Below the pieces are notes generated by a model. It saw nothing but the letters and a program-made list of their open reading frames with translations. It was not told the origin of the DNA and did no database searches. From a virus, in the IMG/VR virus record IMGVR_UViG_3300050120_000434, positions 1 to 46,879 of that record: a DNA stretch of 46,879 nucleotides. One strand, written 5' to 3'. How positions within the stretch are numbered: position 1 is the first letter of the stretch; each line of letters opens with the position of its first letter. The translations under genes and the position numbers were made by a program. This document shows positions 7,827 to 16,515 of the stretch, one piece after another.

Positions 7827-10442
7827 TTAATTAATGATTATCCAGTTAACCGTGCTGGTATCCGCAGCGTTTCCGCTATTAATAACAAAAGATGTTCCGG
7901 CGACGAAGCTTGCAATAGGTGCAGATAGATCGCCAATTGTGCCGCCCGGTGTATTTCTGGTTAGCATCACGATGCTACCTGTTTTTATAGCTGTTGTGTT
8001 GATGGTAACTGTACCTGCTACTAATGTGGCCGTGCCTGCCGCCGCGTTTGCGCCTGTGGTTGGGATGTTTAATTTATTGCCGGTGATTTCGCCGCCCGAT
8101 GCGATTCCGCCTGATGTCCGGAGCGACAAATAAGACGTACCTGTTAACCCAATGGTTGAAACAGGTACAGAAAAGCCCGTTCCACCGCCGATTGATGAAG
8201 ATGATAGGGTATCGCCGATGGTATATCCTGAACCGTGATTAACCAATGTCACACCGGTTACAACACCACCTGCTACGGTGATATTAGCCGTTGCTCCCGT
8301 ACCTGTACCACCGGTTAATGGAACAGCAGCCCAGGTGCCGTTACCGTGCCCTGTGCCGCCGGTGATGGTGCCCAATGCCTGTATGGCTGTAGGGCCTAAA
8401 TTAAATGTGTTATTAATATCCAGGCCAACCAATACATCGTTGTTGGTTATAGGTGCTAATGAGTTATTAAAATAATTACCCCTGGCAATGTTGGAAGCCG
8501 CTGTTATTGCACCCGTTGTTCTTATACTCCCGGTTGTTCCGGCGGCTAAATCTAATTTATAACCGGCATCGGTTAATGTACCATTCATTTGGATATTAGC
8601 TGATCCGGTACTTAAATTCATTACCAATATGCCGCTTTGATCTCGAAAGTCAATGGCATGTCCGTAAGCAAATACACTGTTTGTGTACACCCTACCTATA
8701 TACGCTATGTTATAAGCAAGTGCTGAAGAGCCGATATTATTAGCAGCACCCATATTAACTGACGGAATCATCGAGTTACAGCGTAAATTAACTGGAGTTA
8801 CCCCGGTAAAAGTTAAGTTTGCGGCCAATAAAGTAACACTAAAACCACTACCACTACCTCCCAAATTTGTATTCGAAGCAGATAAAACATCACCTACCTT
8901 ATAACCATTACCAACGCCTTGCGATATAGTAACTAAAATACCCGTTACACCACCACCACTTACTACTATCTGAACAGTAGCGCCTGTGCCACTACCACCT
9001 GTTAAGGGTACACTATTATATGTGCCATTAACATACCCACTGCCACCTACTAAACTTGAAAATGATACTATTGAACCGCCTCCTGTGGCTGCATCGAATG
9101 TTGTTGCGGTTAAGTCTAAGCCGAACAGGCTATCATTATTAGCGGTCGCCTGAACTGTTGCATTGTAATTAATAGCTGTACCGATACCAGCCACGGCCAA
9201 TGATGTGCCGCCAAAGCTTACTTTAGCGCTGAAAGTTGTGTTTCCGTTAAATGTTTTATTACCGGCAATGGTTTGCGCACCTGTAGTAACATGCCCAGGC
9301 TGCGTAGCACTTGCCGCTTGTGAGCTTACAATGCCCGTTGTATTATCATATAAAATAGGTGCGGTGGCTGATATGCCAGTTAAATTAATTTTACTATTTA
9401 ATTGCGCCTGTATTTTGCCGAAAGCGGCTAATACCGTATCGGTAGCGGCTAAGGCTGTGTTGGTTCCCAGGCCATAGCCAGTTAGAGCCGAGCCAAGTAC
9501 TCGGGCAATAGTAAAATAGAGGTTAGTTGTGCCTTCGATTAACTTATCACTTGTTTTGTTGAAATTTCCGGATGGATCTAACCCGGCATAGCCGCTGTTC
9601 GCATCTTTGTTATTTTGCGTTTCTACGGCATTCCCGCCAGATTGCAAACCGCCGGTGAAGTTCCATGCCCCGGTTATCGTCTGAGCAATGGCAACTAATC
9701 GGGCTATACCTAACCAAAACTTTTTTGTAGTAACAACGGCGGCATCATCTGTTGATGTTTCGGTTTGGATGGTAGCTTGATCTACTATTTTTGCCGTTCC
9801 GCGGTTGGTTTCTGTGGCTTGCTGCGTGTTATGCTCGCTCACTGCCCAATTGGCTACCGTTTGGCCTGGTGTATCTATCAGGGCACGTATAATATCACCC
9901 ACATCAAAAGATTCGCCCGCTGCTGTACCTGCAACGGAAACCTCAAAGGCGTTGCCAGATTTGATGGCTCCTGCCGCGCCGGTTCCGCCTGTTGTGGGGA
10001 AACTTCCGGTACTGGCATCCCAGTTGCCGCAATCTTTATAAACCGAAACTAATAAACCATCGGCATAAGACTTAGCACTCGTTAAAGTCGCGGCATCGCC
10101 GGCAGTTAAGTTGCCTGCAATAGTGGTATCGGCAGCTGCTCTGGCCGTAGCCTCGGCGGTATCCTGCGAATCGACGTAAGTTATATCTGCCTTGCCACTC
10201 AGGTCGGCTGTTTTAACGATCAGATCGCCATCGGCCACCGAGCCTGATGTTGGCCACCAGTATTCTACAATAACGCCCGAAATATATACGCCAACGGTTT
10301 TGCCCGGCCTGATAGCAGCCGGTACGCCTGCTTTTGCGGAGGCCAGGTCTGTCCAGGCTTCGTTATCGCCACCGTAATACCAGTCGGCATCACCTTGTTG
10401 GGTTCTTTTTACGGCTCCGCCGATCTCTAAATTAGCTGCCAT
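7827..10442 (-). CDS. Long tail fibre with two beta-rich repeats
   Basis: An 871-aa Gly/Thr/Ala/Asn-rich protein of fibre composition. The N-terminus (MAANLEIGGAVKRT) and the 60-330 region, with repeated ATxxLTS and TDxVLAAFGKIQAQL patterns, look like shaft segments. Two copies of a ~130-residue unit follow, each with NGT(Y/W)xxVPLTGG(S/T)GTGAT, then GxGYxxGDxLS and a GFSV end. The two copies differ in base composition, the first being more AT-rich, which suggests recombination. A C-terminal Gly/Thr region ends in SGNAADTSTVNWIIIN. Likely role: host-surface binding at the tail tip. It overlaps neither neighbour and is spaced by 1-2 bases from both. Confidence 0.7.
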   Translation of the reverse strand: MAANLEIGGAVKRTQQGDADWYYGGDNEAWTDLASAKAGVPAAIRPGKTVGVYISGVIVEYWWPTSGSVADGDLIVKTADLSGKADITYVDSQDTAEATARAAADTTIAGNLTAGDAATLTSAKSYADGLLVSVYKDCGNWDASTGSFPTTGGTGAAGAIKSGNAFEVSVAGTAAGESFDVGDIIRALIDTPGQTVANWAVSEHNTQQATETNRGTAKIVDQATIQTETSTDDAAVVTTKKFWLGIARLVAIAQTITGAWNFTGGLQSGGNAVETQNNKDANSGYAGLDPSGNFNKTSDKLIEGTTNLYFTIARVLGSALTGYGLGTNTALAATDTVLAAFGKIQAQLNSKINLTGISATAPILYDNTTGIVSSQAASATQPGHVTTGAQTIAGNKTFNGNTTFSAKVSFGGTSLAVAGIGTAINYNATVQATANNDSLFGLDLTATTFDAATGGGSIVSFSSLVGGSGYVNGTYNSVPLTGGSGTGATVQIVVSGGGVTGILVTISQGVGNGYKVGDVLSASNTNLGGSGSGFSVTLLAANLTFTGVTPVNLRCNSMIPSVNMGAANNIGSSALAYNIAYIGRVYTNSVFAYGHAIDFRDQSGILVMNLSTGSANIQMNGTLTDAGYKLDLAAGTTGSIRTTGAITAASNIARGNYFNNSLAPITNNDVLVGLDINNTFNLGPTAIQALGTITGGTGHGNGTWAAVPLTGGTGTGATANITVAGGVVTGVTLVNHGSGYTIGDTLSSSSIGGGTGFSVPVSTIGLTGTSYLSLRTSGGIASGGEITGNKLNIPTTGANAAAGTATLVAGTVTINTTAIKTGSIVMLTRNTPGGTIGDLSAPIASFVAGTSFVINSGNAADTSTVNWIIIN

Positions 10443-10444
10443 GA

Positions 10445-11521
10445 TTATGCGATTGTTATGTTATGCCTGTGACTGGATGAATAAGGAACCGACTGGCTCA
10501 TGCTGTAAAGGGTATAGCTTACACCTGTACCGGCAGCATCATTTACAGTAATTGCGCTGGATAGGTATTGCGCGGTGATGTCGAGGTTTAAAGCGTCCTG
10601 ATCTACCACGCTCACCAGGCTTTTGCCCGGCGGCAATACAATACAGAATTTGGTTAGCGTGCTGCCGGTATTTAAAGTGAAGGTATTGCCGGCATTGCTG
10701 AACCTAACATTACTCAAAGCCCTGGCTGCAGCGCTGCTGGTTGGGAAAGTGGCTACGCAATCGTAAAAAAGTTTATAAAATCCCTGGTACGATAGTGAAT
10801 TACTATTGACGTTGCCGCCGAATATTTGCCCTGCAGCATCTGGAATGCCTAAAATGTTATTTTTTACGGGACCCGCTGAATAAGCAATATTAGCCTGGTA
10901 AACCACGGCCGCAGCCGACATTAATATACCGGAATCCGTATAGGGCGAAACGGTAGCTATTTGCACACCGGCTTTTTTCATGCTGATCGCGCCAGCTGCG
11001 CCACCATCGTTCTGGTTAAAAAACGCGCTTAACGGGATATTGATCGTTTGGCCTATTTCCAACCCTGCAGTGGTTTGCGTGGATGTTAAATTGACATTCG
11101 GCGGGAAATAGGTAGGATGCGGGATGAGCGCGTTGCTCAAGGCCGTTACCTGGCTTTGCACCGCTGCGATAGCATTGGTTATGGTAGTAGCAAAGTTGGG
11201 ATCATCGCCCAGCGCGTCGGCCAGCTCCTTTAAAGTGTCCAGCGCACCGGGTGCGGAATCAACCAGGTTATTAATGGCCGTAGTGATGGCCGCGTTTACG
11301 GCTGTCATATCCACACCAGGCTCGGCCCAAATGCCGGCGCCCTGGTAAACTATAAAAGTACCGGTATCGCTAATCGCGATTGGGCCTATTTCGTCCGGAT
11401 TATTATTTAAGCCGGGCGCGCCTGTAAACACCGGTATTTTTAAATACTTGGCTATGGCCAGGTTATTATCTATTAACCGGTTATTGCCGTCGGCGCTGCG
11501 TATGTAATCTATTTTTGCCAT
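10445..11521 (-). CDS. Tail fibre / tip protein
   Basis: A 358-aa protein with a fibre-like start (MAKIDYIRSADGNNRLIDNN) and a helical segment near residues 75-130 in which NLVDSAPGALDTLKELADAL and a following run resemble the phage tail fibre repeat of P2-type and other fibres. The C-terminal half (150-358) is beta-rich and unrecognised, ending in SSSHRHNITIA. The SAPGALDTLKEL motif is common in fibres of many phages, so this is probably the fibre partner of the 7827-10442 protein. It is followed two bases later by that gene. Confidence 0.65.
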   Translation of the reverse strand: MAKIDYIRSADGNNRLIDNNLAIAKYLKIPVFTGAPGLNNNPDEIGPIAISDTGTFIVYQGAGIWAEPGVDMTAVNAAITTAINNLVDSAPGALDTLKELADALGDDPNFATTITNAIAAVQSQVTALSNALIPHPTYFPPNVNLTSTQTTAGLEIGQTINIPLSAFFNQNDGGAAGAISMKKAGVQIATVSPYTDSGILMSAAAVVYQANIAYSAGPVKNNILGIPDAAGQIFGGNVNSNSLSYQGFYKLFYDCVATFPTSSAAARALSNVRFSNAGNTFTLNTGSTLTKFCIVLPPGKSLVSVVDQDALNLDITAQYLSSAITVNDAAGTGVSYTLYSMSQSVPYSSSHRHNITIA

Positions 11522-11542
11522 TTTGATTGTATAATGGTTATT

Positions 11543-11585
11543 GAACCCGCCGCGATCTCGAACCGCGGTGACTTCCAGTCGGGTT
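11543..11585 (-). other. tRNA-like minihelix between fibre genes
   Basis: On the minus strand a 43-nt element has outer arms AACCCG/CGGGTT (6 bp) enclosing CGCGG, the 7-nt loop TTCGAGA, then TCGCG. This has exact T-arm geometry: a 5-bp stem with a TTCRANN loop. It overlaps the stop codon of the upstream gene. It has no D-arm, anticodon arm or U-tract, so it is neither a complete tRNA nor a terminator. It could be a tRNA remnant or a processing signal. Confidence 0.4.
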
Positions 11586-11832
11586 AATTAATTTGTGGCC
11601 AATCCCAATAATTTTGCCCTTCAAGGGCATTCGATTTGTGATGCACCGAATAGCGCAAAACATTAGTTGCATCCGGATTCATTGGAAATACTGATAGGTT
11701 AGCCAAGTCTCCTCCAAATGTTTGAACTACAATTGCAGGAACGAACTCGGCATTATTGGCTGAGGCGATCTTGTCTGAATCGCTGGGAAAGTAGTGTACT
11801 ATTCTACCAACTGACGGTTTTTTTATATCCAT
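11584..11832 (-). CDS. Small protein of the fibre cluster
   Basis: I chose the start MDIKKPSVGRIVHYFP at 11832 (82 aa) rather than the longer frame reaching 11910. The longer frame would run into the upstream collar gene, and its first 26 residues look like an out-of-frame leader. The sequence ends in SNALEGQNYWDWPQIN. The PSVGRIVHYF opening and the Tyr-Trp-rich tail suggest a compact beta-barrel-like domain. I have seen similar short proteins in Bacteroidota phages but know of no function. A fibre chaperone or accessory is possible from context. Confidence 0.6.
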   Translation of the reverse strand: MDIKKPSVGRIVHYFPSDSDKIASANNAEFVPAIVVQTFGGDLANLSVFPMNPDATNVLRYSVHHKSNALEGQNYWDWPQIN

Positions 11833-11878
11833 TTTTATTTGTTTAATTATTGGCTTTAGTGCCAAATCTTTTGATTCA

Positions 11879-12676
11879 TTATAAGCCTGTCCATTTGATG
11901 TAGCGTACACCGGAAAATTTCGGGATAATAGAGAAAGGGTCGGCTGATCCTATACTTGATGTGGTGCCAGTACTTTTTGGGGAACTGTTATTATCGGTCA
12001 CAGCTGGGTAAAGGCTGCTGTTACCGGTGCCATTCTCATTTAATTGAATAGTGTGTGCGTGCGGAGGTAAATTAGCAATAGATAATGTGACGGTTGAATC
12101 CCCGCCAATATCGCCAACAGCACCCATAGCCGGATCGCCAGGCACAACGCCAACCAAGAAACGGCCGGTATAATCGGTTACTTCTACAAATCCCGCAGGC
12201 GGCGATTTACTTAGATCCGGTTCAATCCAGATCATCACCGTTGAGCTATTTGCAACAACCGCCAGCATGGCCTCAACTGCTGTTAGGCGATCGGATAAGG
12301 AACTGGTATCAGATCCCACGGTACCAACCGAAAAAATAGTAATGACCTGGTCGGTTAGTAAATTAAAACCGGTAATGGTTACGGTACCCGTGGTTGTATT
12401 GTAGCTCAGATCGGCCGGGCGAAACTGCACATTGCTTTGCGTGGTGAATACCGGGTAACCTGTTTTACCGATCAAGCGAATATCTGTTATAGAGCAATTA
12501 ATGCCTGCATCTTCGTAACCTGAATCGGTATTTTCCACGGTAAAAATAGCATCGCTTGCACCTATGCCTTCGCTGGCAACCGCGCCGGCGATTAAGGCGG
12601 ATATTTCGGCTCGGGTATAGGTTTGCCCCTGTTCGTAAAAATAATTTTCGAGAGCGCTTAAAATACCTACTGCCAT
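11879..12676 (-). CDS. Tail fibre with phage tail-collar domain
   Basis: A 265-aa protein whose C-terminal 110 residues match the phage tail-collar (microcystin-dependent-protein-like) pattern: a Pro-Gly-Phe (PPAGF) turn, DYTGRFLVGV, VGDIGGDSTVTLSIANLP, PPHAHTIQ with the conserved His pair, and a final FSGVRYIKWTGL. The N-terminus (residues 1-130) is a beta-rich adaptor. Collar domains cap fibres or short spikes and often bind the receptor. It lies one base after the upstream 12678-14309 gene. Function as a fibre is well supported; the receptor is unknown. Confidence 0.8.
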   Translation of the reverse strand: MAVGILSALENYFYEQGQTYTRAEISALIAGAVASEGIGASDAIFTVENTDSGYEDAGINCSITDIRLIGKTGYPVFTTQSNVQFRPADLSYNTTTGTVTITGFNLLTDQVITIFSVGTVGSDTSSLSDRLTAVEAMLAVVANSSTVMIWIEPDLSKSPPAGFVEVTDYTGRFLVGVVPGDPAMGAVGDIGGDSTVTLSIANLPPHAHTIQLNENGTGNSSLYPAVTDNNSSPKSTGTTSSIGSADPFSIIPKFSGVRYIKWTGL

Positions 12677-12677
12677 A

Positions 12678-14309
12678 TTAAATTTCGTTTAATGATTGTT
12701 GTGGTTGATTCAGCTGCGGTACGATTAGCGCCCCGGTGCTGCCGGTATAGTTATTGTTCTGGTAAGCCAGTTGATATTCCACTTTAAAGGCGCTTTGGTT
12801 AACGCCATCGGAGGAGTAATCGAATTTTTCGCTGGTGATCACGATTGGCACCAACGCCGCGCCGATCACACGGAAAGCCTTTTTGGCCAGCATGAGTTCT
12901 TTAATGGAATCGAAAGCGTTTGAACCAACGATATAGCCGGTGTTCACCGCGTCCGATTCGATTGATTCAATGTTATACCGGGTGATGTTGCCTTTAGTCG
13001 GCGTATTCTGATCCGGGAAAGCGTAAGCCTGCGCATCGGTTAAATTGCTGGTTAATTGCGATTTTCCGTACATCTGTAGTGTTTTGAAGTTTCCGGATGA
13101 ATCGCCGTAGATAATGTACCTGGTATAAGCCTGGTAAGAACGGTCGACTGTGAATGTTTTTGTTAAACTGCGCGGTGTACCGGTAGTGGTTTCGATCAGC
13201 GTTACCGTATAACCGGTTACTTTTTTTGTGTCGTTGGTATAGGTTGTTAACCCTAATGCCTGGTAACTGCAGTTAACGCATACTTTGTTAAATGGCTGCA
13301 GTAAGCCGCCGGCGATAACGATAGTTTGCGGGCCAACGGTGTCAAACGCGATCACTACCTGCAGTGCCAGTGTTTCGGCTATGCTTCGGTTGTTTACGAA
13401 GTATAAAAACAAAGGCGTATTAGTACGGATGCAGAAATTATCAACCGGAAAAGATTCGAACCAACGTTGAAATTGATATAAGCCACCGGGCATTAAATAA
13501 TTTTGCAGGTGATTGTCATCGGCTATAACACCCAACGCGGGATTGCTATAGCCACCCAGGTAAGCAAAATAGCTACCTGTTTTGTAGGCACGCTGAGCCA
13601 GTGTTAATTCGCCAAAAATTTCTGCGTAACGCAAATAATATTGCATATACGACAATACGCAAGGCTGCCAAACAGCGTTCAGATCGGGAATATCATAGTC
13701 TAAAAAGGTGGTTAAAACATCCGAAAGGTCTTTCGTGGTGGTGCCGTCGATAGGATAGTCTAATTGCAGGTTCTGATCGTATAAAGCCACATCCGGACTG
13801 CCAACCTTCCACACCTGCAGCAAATGCCTGAAATTGCTTTGCATTAAAGTGTTGACACCCGGTGTAACGGCAAAGGTCATCCCGAAACTGGCTGTAACGG
13901 TTAAATTGTAAACGATGCCGAAAACGTTAGCGGTAATACTAATGGAAGGCTGCGGATCTGTACCAATCATCACCTGGGTAACGGTATAATCCCGGTTGAT
14001 GTAGAAATTATTGTTTAGCCAGGTAACTACCGTGGCCACGTGCGCCGGCGAACCATCGCCCGATGGCAGTTGCGCGCCCGAATTGTCCGGAGCATCGGCA
14101 AAGGTGAAGGCCACACTGGCCGCACTCCAGCTAAATGTTAACGTTTTACCGGCGGCAATGGGCGTAGCGAAATCTATAATCACGCTTGCGGCGCTGCCTG
14201 AATTAGCCAGGTAATCGTCGCTTTGCAGCGCGATCGGCAGGGGATTGCGGCTAAAGGCTACGGCCGGCGGTGGTGTGTTGAGGATAATGCTCAAAGCAGA
14301 TCCCCCCAT
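12678..14309 (-). CDS. Large structural protein, probably tail
   Basis: A 543-aa protein not assigned to a family. It is rich in Thr, Asn, Tyr and beta-strand patterns. The N-terminal 160 residues contain TFSWSAASVAFTFADAP and the NFYINRDYTV region and look like one domain. Residues 200-330 are aromatic-rich (YMQYYLRYAEIF), and the C-terminus carries a Gln/Asn-rich tail (QLNQPQQSLNEI). It overlaps the 14291-14782 gene by 19 nt and precedes the collar fibre by one base, so it belongs to the tail operon. A role in the baseplate or tail tip is inferred from position only. Confidence 0.6.
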   Translation of the reverse strand: MGGSALSIILNTPPPAVAFSRNPLPIALQSDDYLANSGSAASVIIDFATPIAAGKTLTFSWSAASVAFTFADAPDNSGAQLPSGDGSPAHVATVVTWLNNNFYINRDYTVTQVMIGTDPQPSISITANVFGIVYNLTVTASFGMTFAVTPGVNTLMQSNFRHLLQVWKVGSPDVALYDQNLQLDYPIDGTTTKDLSDVLTTFLDYDIPDLNAVWQPCVLSYMQYYLRYAEIFGELTLAQRAYKTGSYFAYLGGYSNPALGVIADDNHLQNYLMPGGLYQFQRWFESFPVDNFCIRTNTPLFLYFVNNRSIAETLALQVVIAFDTVGPQTIVIAGGLLQPFNKVCVNCSYQALGLTTYTNDTKKVTGYTVTLIETTTGTPRSLTKTFTVDRSYQAYTRYIIYGDSSGNFKTLQMYGKSQLTSNLTDAQAYAFPDQNTPTKGNITRYNIESIESDAVNTGYIVGSNAFDSIKELMLAKKAFRVIGAALVPIVITSEKFDYSSDGVNQSAFKVEYQLAYQNNNYTGSTGALIVPQLNQPQQSLNEI

Positions 14310-14782
14310 TTTGATGGATCGACAACGGCGTTGTAGCCCTGGTCAAATCCGAGGTTAACACCCCAACCGTACAACTGATCGCCGATTGGCCCGACAATTC
14401 CTTCGGCGGTATTGGTTAAGCCACCGTCGAACATACCGTTATCGGTATCCAACAATAACCGGTTATAGATCTCATCGGAGATATTTTTACAGTCCTGAAT
14501 GATACCAGGCTTTAATGATAAGTCACGTTTAGGCAATGGCTTTAACACCATAAAAGCGAACTCGTATTGCTCTATGGTGCTGTCGTGTTCGCCCTGTTTA
14601 ACAATTTCGGGCGTTTGCAGTAAAATACAAGGAAATTTTACGCCGTTTTTAATGATCTCGTTAATGTTCTCGAGATCAAAAAGCGCGAAGGCTGTTTGCG
14701 ATTTTTCAGCCGGATCGTGTAAAACATCCTGATGCTCCTGGGCGTAAAATAAGAAACGTGCAACAAGGCCTGCAATATCCAT
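14291..14782 (-). CDS. Tail completion or terminator-like protein
   Basis: A 163-aa protein opening with MDIAGLVARFLFYAQEHQDV. It has a central CILLQTPEIVKQGEHD segment and LLLDTDNGMFDGGL. Its size and mixed alpha/beta pattern fit tail-terminator or neck proteins, but I recognise no specific motif. Its ATG lies 31 nt after a TGTCGTTTA element with almost nothing between the -7-like box and the start, so the mRNA is predicted to be leaderless. It starts the tail part of the late region. Confidence 0.5.
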   Translation of the reverse strand: MDIAGLVARFLFYAQEHQDVLHDPAEKSQTAFALFDLENINEIIKNGVKFPCILLQTPEIVKQGEHDSTIEQYEFAFMVLKPLPKRDLSLKPGIIQDCKNISDEIYNRLLLDTDNGMFDGGLTNTAEGIVGPIGDQLYGWGVNLGFDQGYNAVVDPSKWGDLL

Positions 14783-14822
14783 GAACCGAATATCGCAAGG
14801 CCATTAGGGCTGTTAAACGACA
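14783..14822 (-). promoter_or_regulatory. Late promoter P-late2 (TGTCGTTTA element)
   Basis: TGTCGTTTA (14822-14814, minus), a 19-nt spacer and GATATTCG, with the ATG 31 nt after the element. The ATATTCGGTTCATG junction closely resembles ATATTCGTTTCATG at P-late3. Confidence 0.7.
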
Positions 14823-14830
14823 CTAAGAGT

Positions 14831-15664
14831 TTAGCTATTTGCGGGCCGCATAGACTTTTCGTATTCGATACGCGTCTCCTCCAGGCCATCCAGCACAAAC
14901 ATGGCGTTGGTGTATTTGAGTTCTTTTGTGGTACCCCACTTAGGCCCGAGCAGCTCGCGGAAAATGGTTAGCCAGGTGCGGCCATCGTCCGGATCGGAGT
15001 CATTGTCTGTCTGATCATTTGGATTAACCGGTGGGAAAGCGTGCGGCCTGCGTTCCATTACCTCGAACAAGGCGGATCCGAACCAGGTATAAATACCCAG
15101 CTTTAATTTCTCCGGAATATCCGCCACCAGGCGCGCCCGGTTATCTATCAGGTTCTCGTTAAATATTTCGCGTATATCGCCGCTGTAATTAATGTCATCC
15201 GGATGTTGAGCCGGATCCGGCAAGCGGTATAGCGTAGCGATCAGTTTATCCAGGAAGATCATATCATTTGTTTCTCGGAAATACTTGGCAAACTGGTAAA
15301 CAAAGCACCATTCGCCAAAACCAATATTACCCAGGTTATCTGCAGGCGCCAGGTAAAACTTCTTATTCAGTTTGATTTTTGGAAACTTATTGATGGCTGA
15401 CGGCCGCTCGTTAAAGATAAAATTAGTGCACGAAGCCAGGCCGTGCAGATCATCGGCTGATATATCGGCCAAAATATCCCAATGCCCCTCAAATAAGATA
15501 TACAGCAGCTTGTCTGTTTTTAAAAACTTATCGCCATCATGGTGCAATACCTGCAGGATATAGGCATGCTGATAGTAAGAAAGCTCGTCCCAACTGGATG
15601 GAATAGTGAAATTATAGTCGATGATTTGGCCTTTAAGCAGGCGGTTACCGGAGATTTGGCGCAT
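14831..15664 (-). CDS. Late protein, possible tail assembly factor
   Basis: A 277-aa mostly helical protein. It starts MRQISGNRLLKGQIIDYNF, then IPSSWDELSYYQ. The pattern of a Pro/Trp-containing phrase followed by a helix that counts residues of a layer is typical of an assembly-factor-like protein in Bacteroidota phages. An acidic stretch near residues 228-240 (NPNDQTDNDSDPDD) precedes the C-terminal helix. I do not recognise an enzymatic motif. It sits between the lysis cassette and the tail genes, and a late promoter (P-late2) lies just after its stop. A chaperone role is a guess from this position. Confidence 0.5.
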   Translation of the reverse strand: MRQISGNRLLKGQIIDYNFTIPSSWDELSYYQHAYILQVLHHDGDKFLKTDKLLYILFEGHWDILADISADDLHGLASCTNFIFNERPSAINKFPKIKLNKKFYLAPADNLGNIGFGEWCFVYQFAKYFRETNDMIFLDKLIATLYRLPDPAQHPDDINYSGDIREIFNENLIDNRARLVADIPEKLKLGIYTWFGSALFEVMERRPHAFPPVNPNDQTDNDSDPDDGRTWLTIFRELLGPKWGTTKELKYTNAMFVLDGLEETRIEYEKSMRPANS

Positions 15665-15695
15665 GGTTGAGTAGTTATGGAATCAATAAAATTAA

Positions 15696-15809
15696 TTAAA
15701 TGGTGAAGTTGCCCGGCGGTTTTGGCCGGTTAAAATAAAAGTAAAGCAGTATAGCCAGCCCCGCTACGGTGCCGGCTATAACTGTATAATCAAATAGGCC
15801 GAATTCCAT
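15696..15809 (-). CDS. 37-aa single-pass membrane protein
   Basis: A short frame, MEFGLFDYTVIAGTV followed by a hydrophobic helix (about residues 9-26) and a basic/Pro-rich tail ending NRPKPPGNFTI. The ATG is 2 nt after the stop of the u-spanin gene, so it looks translationally coupled to the lysis cassette. Its size and topology fit a holin partner or pinholin-like peptide, which is inference. The frame is complete and uninterrupted, and no other frame competes here. Confidence 0.55.
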   Translation of the reverse strand: MEFGLFDYTVIAGTVAGLAILLYFYFNRPKPPGNFTI

Positions 15810-15811
15810 TT

Positions 15812-16288
15812 TTAAAAGAATAAGAGTTTAACATTGACAATGATACTCGCGGCCAGCACAATGGCCAGCGCAAGGATGATGAACAACCTGGTTGCGCTTT
15901 GCTTCGTTTCGGTGCCTAACGAATTGGTTAAGCTTTCGTTAGTTTGCCCGAGCGTATTGTTTTGAAGCGTCAGCACGTTTACTTTGGCGGCGTCTACCTG
16001 GTAAAGGGTATCAACTACAATCCTATCCCTGTAAACGTTTTTTGAACCGGGGCAATTAACAATGGCACCTGGCGGGCAAGTGATCACCGGCCCTGGTGTG
16101 GTTACGGTATCAACATGCGTAACGGTATCATGCCCGGTTACTAACCTGTCTTGCGGAGGATAGTTTGCGGCGCATAATTTGGCCAGCTCGTTAGGGTATT
16201 GCGTATAAAATGCTTCCGCTGCCTTTTGCTGTTTTTGGAATGTGGCACATCCTGCCAGGAGCAGGCAAATACATAGTAACTTTTTCAT
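15812..16288 (-). CDS. Lipoprotein with C-terminal TM, probable u-spanin
   Basis: A 158-aa protein with a lipobox at the start, MKKLLCICLLLAGC, with acylated Cys14. A long soluble stretch follows (VTHVDTVTTPGPV and the NVYRDRIVV region). One hydrophobic helix near the end (about 134-156, LFIILALAIVLAASIIV) precedes a short tail. An outer-membrane lipoprotein anchor plus an inner-membrane helix in one chain is the architecture of unimolecular spanins (for example T1 gp11), which fuse the two membranes at the last step of lysis. It overlaps the holin candidate by 4 nt (ATGA), strengthening the reading. Coiled-coil content in the middle is modest. Confidence 0.7.
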   Translation of the reverse strand: MKKLLCICLLLAGCATFQKQQKAAEAFYTQYPNELAKLCAANYPPQDRLVTGHDTVTHVDTVTTPGPVITCPPGAIVNCPGSKNVYRDRIVVDTLYQVDAAKVNVLTLQNNTLGQTNESLTNSLGTETKQSATRLFIILALAIVLAASIIVNVKLLFF

Positions 16289-16515
16289 TTCTTAATGATT
16301 TTGTTTTTAATGATGGTAACGGTTTCCCAGATCTTGATGGCCAGGGTTAGGATAGCCACGAGCGCGCCTGCCCACACGCCAACAGCGGCCATCACGCGGA
16401 GCCAAACTTCGTTAGTGAAGACATTCTGAATAAACAGAATGCCCCCGCTGCTGAAGCCGGAAATAATACCCATGTGGGGATTATTGCCTAAATAATTAAA
16501 TGTTTGCCTAAACAT
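16285..16515 (-). CDS. Holin candidate
   Basis: A 76-aa protein with two predicted membrane segments: residues ~15-33 (MGIISGFSSGGILFIQNVF) and ~38-62 (WLRVMAAVGVWAGALVAIL...). It ends in a very basic tail (KNKIIKK), a common holin layout. It overlaps both neighbours (8 nt upstream, 4 nt downstream) between the muramidase region and the u-spanin. Holins time lysis by permeabilising the inner membrane so that the endolysin reaches the peptidoglycan. Which of the two membrane proteins here acts as holin and which as antiholin cannot be told from the sequence. Confidence 0.6.
   Translation of the reverse strand: MFRQTFNYLGNNPHMGIISGFSSGGILFIQNVFTNEVWLRVMAAVGVWAGALVAILTLAIKIWETVTIIKNKIIKK

Noticed and set aside
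7827-10442. Diversity-generating retroelement at the fibre
   Set aside because: The repeats suggested one, but no reverse transcriptase and no template/variable repeat pair with A-specific changes were seen in the window.
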